A DNA stretch of 64,000 nt, taken from positions 18,860-82,859 of the forward strand of contig NVXM01000033.1 in the NCBI GenBank assembly GCA_002733865.1, in the 5' to 3' direction. Every line of letters begins with the position of its first letter. Positions within the stretch are counted from its first letter, which is position 1. A program made the translations under genes and the position numbers. Under the pieces are notes generated by a model. That model had not been told where the DNA came from. It searched no databases and was given only the letters and a program-made list of their open reading frames with translations. Source of the stretch: Sphingopyxis sp. GTDB lineage: Bacteria; Pseudomonadota; Alphaproteobacteria; Sphingomonadales; Sphingomonadaceae. Below are positions 61,801 through 64,000 of the stretch, in pieces.

Positions 61801-62256
61801 ATGAGCAAACATAATCTCTCTCAGTCGGAAAAAGATTTTATCGAGCAGCGTGGATTAATGTCCGAAGAGGATGGTCAGCCGCGCATATTGGGGCGTATCT
61901 GGGCGCTCCTAATGGTTGTCGGCGCGCCCATTGGTGCTGGCGGCATTTCTGAATTGCTGGAAGTCAGTCGCGGCAGCGTAAGCACGAACCTGAAACTGCT
62001 CGATATGATGGAAATTTTGAAAAAAAGCACACAGTCCGGCAGTCGAGAAACCTTCTACGAAATAAAAGAGCAGCCATATTCATCGCTTGTTCGCGGTTAT
62101 ATTAAACGCATGTCTTCCAATCTCGAGATGATGGAAAAAACCATTTCCAAAATCGAGAACCCCGAAGCCAAAAGACGCCTGAAGGATTTGGCAACATTTT
62201 ATCGATTGGCTGAAGAAAATAACCAGCAGCTTCTAAAAAAGCTGGAGGAAAGCTAA
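61801..62256 (+). CDS. GbsR/MarR family transcriptional regulator
   Basis: A 151-residue winged-helix regulator of the GbsR type: PRILGRIWALLMVVGAPIG, then the recognition part ISELLEVSRGSVSTNLKLL, and a C-terminal helical dimerisation tail (about 110-150). Start at ATG 61801; a GTG at 61789 is also possible. The outer-membrane factor gene begins five bases after its stop, so it probably controls the efflux operon of which it is the first gene. Confidence 0.88.
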   Translation: MSKHNLSQSEKDFIEQRGLMSEEDGQPRILGRIWALLMVVGAPIGAGGISELLEVSRGSVSTNLKLLDMMEILKKSTQSGSRETFYEIKEQPYSSLVRGYIKRMSSNLEMMEKTISKIENPEAKRRLKDLATFYRLAEENNQQLLKKLEES

Positions 62257-62261
62257 ACCCC

Positions 62262-63719
62262 ATGACCCAATTAGGATTAGGCATCAGCCGCTCTATCTCG
62301 GTAGTGCGGACGGGAAAACTCGGCCTGCCAAAATCAAAAAGTGTCATTCTCCTTCTCGCAGGAACTGTGCTGCTAGGGGGGTGTGCGACATCGCGTGTGG
62401 CTACGCCTGAGGTAGTTACAGACTTGCCATCGGCCTTTTCAGCTGTTCCTACCGTCGCTGGACCGGTCGATGAGACCTGGTGGGAGAATTTCCGGGATGA
62501 TCAGCTAACAGCCTATGTTGTTGAAGCTGTGACGGAAAGCCCGGCCATCGGACAGGCAATTGGGCGGGTGCAACAGGCACGTGCTCAGGCAACGATACAA
62601 GGCGCCAACCTTCTCCCATCAGTCAATGCAGGCCTGTCAGGGTCCCGCAGCAAACAGACGATTGGCGCTGCGACCAATAATTTCGGCCTGTCAGTTGATG
62701 TCGCATGGGAAGTGGACCTGTGGGGCAAATTATCCTCTCAAAGTGCCGCCGCCCGGGCGGACTTTCTGGCCAGCGCCTCAAACTTGCGTGCCGTTCGCCA
62801 AGCTATAGCAGCAGAAACCTCGCGCGGATATTTTGGTGTCATCGAGGCGCAACAACAAGTCGCGCTTTCCGAAAAGGTAGTGGGAACATTTGGCGAGATC
62901 ACCCGTCAGATCAGCAATCGCGCGGATGTCGGTATCGCTGCTCCCAACGATAAAACGTTAGCGATTGCCAACCTTGAATCTTCCAGGGCAGGGCTGGCGC
63001 AACGACGCGAAGCTGAGGCAAGAATAACCCGGCAATTTGACATATTGCTGCGTAATTATCCTGACGGACAAATTACAGTAGCCGGCGCGCTTCCCCCGAT
63101 GCCGGCGCAAGTTCCCGCTGGCCTTCCGTCAGAATTACTGGCGCGTCGTCCTGACGTTCAAGCTGCAATGCTGGCTTTGCAAGCCGCCGGATACCGAACC
63201 AACGCAGCAGAGAAATCGCTCCTGCCCAGTATTAACCTGACGGGTTCTGCCGGAACGGCCGACAGCGCGATTTCGAATATCCTCAATCCTGACTTCTTCA
63301 TCTGGTCCATCGCGGGTCAGCTGCTGCAACCCATTTTTCAGGGCGGGCGGCTCCGGGCGCAAATCGACCTGAACGAAGGCGCAGAAAAAGAGGCTTTGGA
63401 AGCCTATGTTGAAACCGTGCTTCAGGCACTGTCGGAAGTAGAGACAGCGCTTTCGGTCGAAAGCAAATTGGCAGACCGCGAAAATTCGCTTTTGATTGCA
63501 GCCAATGCTGCGGAAAAATCCGTGGGTATCTCCTTCAACCGCTATCGCGCTGGTATAGATCCGTTTCTGACGGTTCTCGAAAGCCAACAGCGCGCTCTTG
63601 ACTCTCGCAGCGCCTATTTTGCTGCCCGCCGAGCCCGGCTTGAAAACCGCGTCGCTCTCCATCTTGCACTTGGCGGAGGCTTTGAGGAGTCACCGACCGC
63701 CAGCCTTGATATTGACTAG
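62262..63719 (+). CDS. RND efflux outer-membrane lipoprotein (NodT/OprM type)
   Basis: The outer-membrane channel of a tripartite efflux pump. A lipoprotein signal ends LLAGTVLLGGC; the rest has two outer membrane efflux protein repeats, with WWENFRDDQLTAYV, the first helical hairpin, and RRPDVQAAMLALQAAGY before the second. 485 residues. The N-terminus is long in front of the hydrophobic stretch; GTG 62304 is an alternative start. It is followed nine bases later by the adaptor gene, which is interrupted. Confidence 0.93.
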   Translation: MTQLGLGISRSISVVRTGKLGLPKSKSVILLLAGTVLLGGCATSRVATPEVVTDLPSAFSAVPTVAGPVDETWWENFRDDQLTAYVVEAVTESPAIGQAIGRVQQARAQATIQGANLLPSVNAGLSGSRSKQTIGAATNNFGLSVDVAWEVDLWGKLSSQSAAARADFLASASNLRAVRQAIAAETSRGYFGVIEAQQQVALSEKVVGTFGEITRQISNRADVGIAAPNDKTLAIANLESSRAGLAQRREAEARITRQFDILLRNYPDGQITVAGALPPMPAQVPAGLPSELLARRPDVQAAMLALQAAGYRTNAAEKSLLPSINLTGSAGTADSAISNILNPDFFIWSIAGQLLQPIFQGGRLRAQIDLNEGAEKEALEAYVETVLQALSEVETALSVESKLADRENSLLIAANAAEKSVGISFNRYRAGIDPFLTVLESQQRALDSRSAYFAARRARLENRVALHLALGGGFEESPTASLDID

Positions 63720-63728
63720 GACAAACCG

Positions 63729-63907
63729 ATGAAACATCTATCCAAGATCAGCGCGATCGCGCTAGTATGTGCGTTGAGCAGCTGTAGCGCGGGTGAAGAC
63801 GAAAAAACGGCGGCGCAGATCGAAAAAGAGGAAGCGGCATCGGCTGTGAGCGTCAAAGTGGTGCGGGCTACTGTTCAACCAATCCAGAACTGGGTATATT
63901 CACAGGG
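63729..63907 (+). pseudogene. RND efflux periplasmic adaptor, truncated
   Basis: The first 60 codons are a normal adaptor (MFP) start: a lipoprotein signal (ALVCALSSC), then SVKVVRATVQPIQNWVYSQG, which in relatives leads into the barrel-sandwich domain. After base 63907 the similarity stops; the frame runs into foreign sequence (VPRQHSIDRLAA) and ends at 63947. The remaining 300 or so residues and the RND pump gene would be beyond the window, if they survive. The break coincides with the putative end of an insertion sequence. Confidence 0.78.
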
Positions 63908-64000
63908 TGTCCCCCGTCAGCATTCAATAGACAGACTGGCTGCATAAAATAAGTGAGTGTTTTGGTTTCATCGCAGTGACTGTAAGGAACGAAGATGAAA
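63908..64000 (+). mobile_element. Left end of an insertion sequence (inferred), cut by window edge
   Basis: TGTCCCCCGTC at 63908 marks where the adaptor sequence stops, and fits a TG-starting terminal repeat. It is followed by about 75 non-coding bases, then AAGGAAC and an ATG at 63995 (MK...), a typical leader and start for a small first transposase frame, as in IS3-family elements. Only the start codon and one more codon are visible, so the family is a guess. Confidence 0.55.

Noticed and set aside
1..64000. CRISPR arrays, rRNA and tRNA genes
   Set aside because: No regularly spaced direct repeats and no rRNA or tRNA-like segments were recognised by eye; a covariance-model scan would be needed to exclude small RNAs.

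Overview
The window looks like chromosomal DNA of a sphingomonad (Alphaproteobacteria, Sphingomonadales; a Sphingorhabdus, Parasphingorhabdus or Sphingopyxis-like organism is my guess, not a proof). The reasons are the pyrE-pdxJ-acpS-lepB gene order, the short form of ArgC, a class II DAHP synthase, a DksA that keeps only one of the four zinc-finger cysteines, tandem Baeyer-Villiger-type monooxygenases, and intergenic palindromic repeats of the kind common in sphingomonads (for example the CCTGAACTCGTTTCAGG type).

Layout. 1-3.7 kb: aa3-type cytochrome c oxidase genes ctaC/coxB, ctaD/coxA and ctaB on the minus strand, ctaB cut by the window edge. 3.9-6.6 kb: plus-strand pyrE-pdxJ-acpS-lepB, meeting argC tail to tail in a hairpin that carries both stop codons. 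6.6-9.4 kb: argC, an NlpC/P60 peptidase and a secreted unknown. 9.7-12.4 kb: an OmpA-type protein and an A+T-rich lipoprotein hydrolase. 12.4-17.4 kb: M17 leucyl aminopeptidase and two paralogous flavin monooxygenases separated by a PilZ gene. 17.4-20.4 kb: repeat-filled gap, a DUF3592-like protein and the KtrA/KtrB potassium system. 20.6-22.4 kb: a terminase-small-subunit-like gene whose 5' part consists of several in-frame palindromic repeats, followed by more repeats. 22.4-29.5 kb: rimO, small membrane protein, alpha/beta hydrolase, K+ channel, NlpD-like LysM/M23 lipoprotein, surE, serS.

29.5-48.7 kb: a serine-repeat surface protein with a PEP-CTERM-like tail, dksA, PilZ protein, AMACR-type CoA transferase, a DUF2891-LytS-LytTR operon, MATE transporter, SleB-type cell-wall hydrolase, class II DAHP synthase, small membrane protein, DUF4136 lipoprotein, a three-gene signalling operon (OmpR-type regulator, LysM/FecR protein, CHASE2 histidine kinase), an outer-membrane barrel protein and a GGDEF/EAL protein.

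48.7-55.7 kb is the accessory region: a 661-residue tyrosine recombinase facing a four-gene minus-strand cassette with two different 3'-5' exonuclease families and two unrecognised proteins, each gene preceded by a hairpin. This is the best candidate for an undescribed system. 55.7-64 kb: cardiolipin synthase, MscS-type channel, MipA/OmpV protein, a double SpoIIAA-like protein, a glycine-zipper protein, and a GbsR/MarR regulator-outer membrane factor-adaptor RND efflux operon whose adaptor gene is cut off after about 60 codons by what appears to be the left end of an insertion sequence at the window edge.

No rRNA, tRNA or CRISPR array was recognised. All functional calls come from reading motifs by eye; no database search was run.
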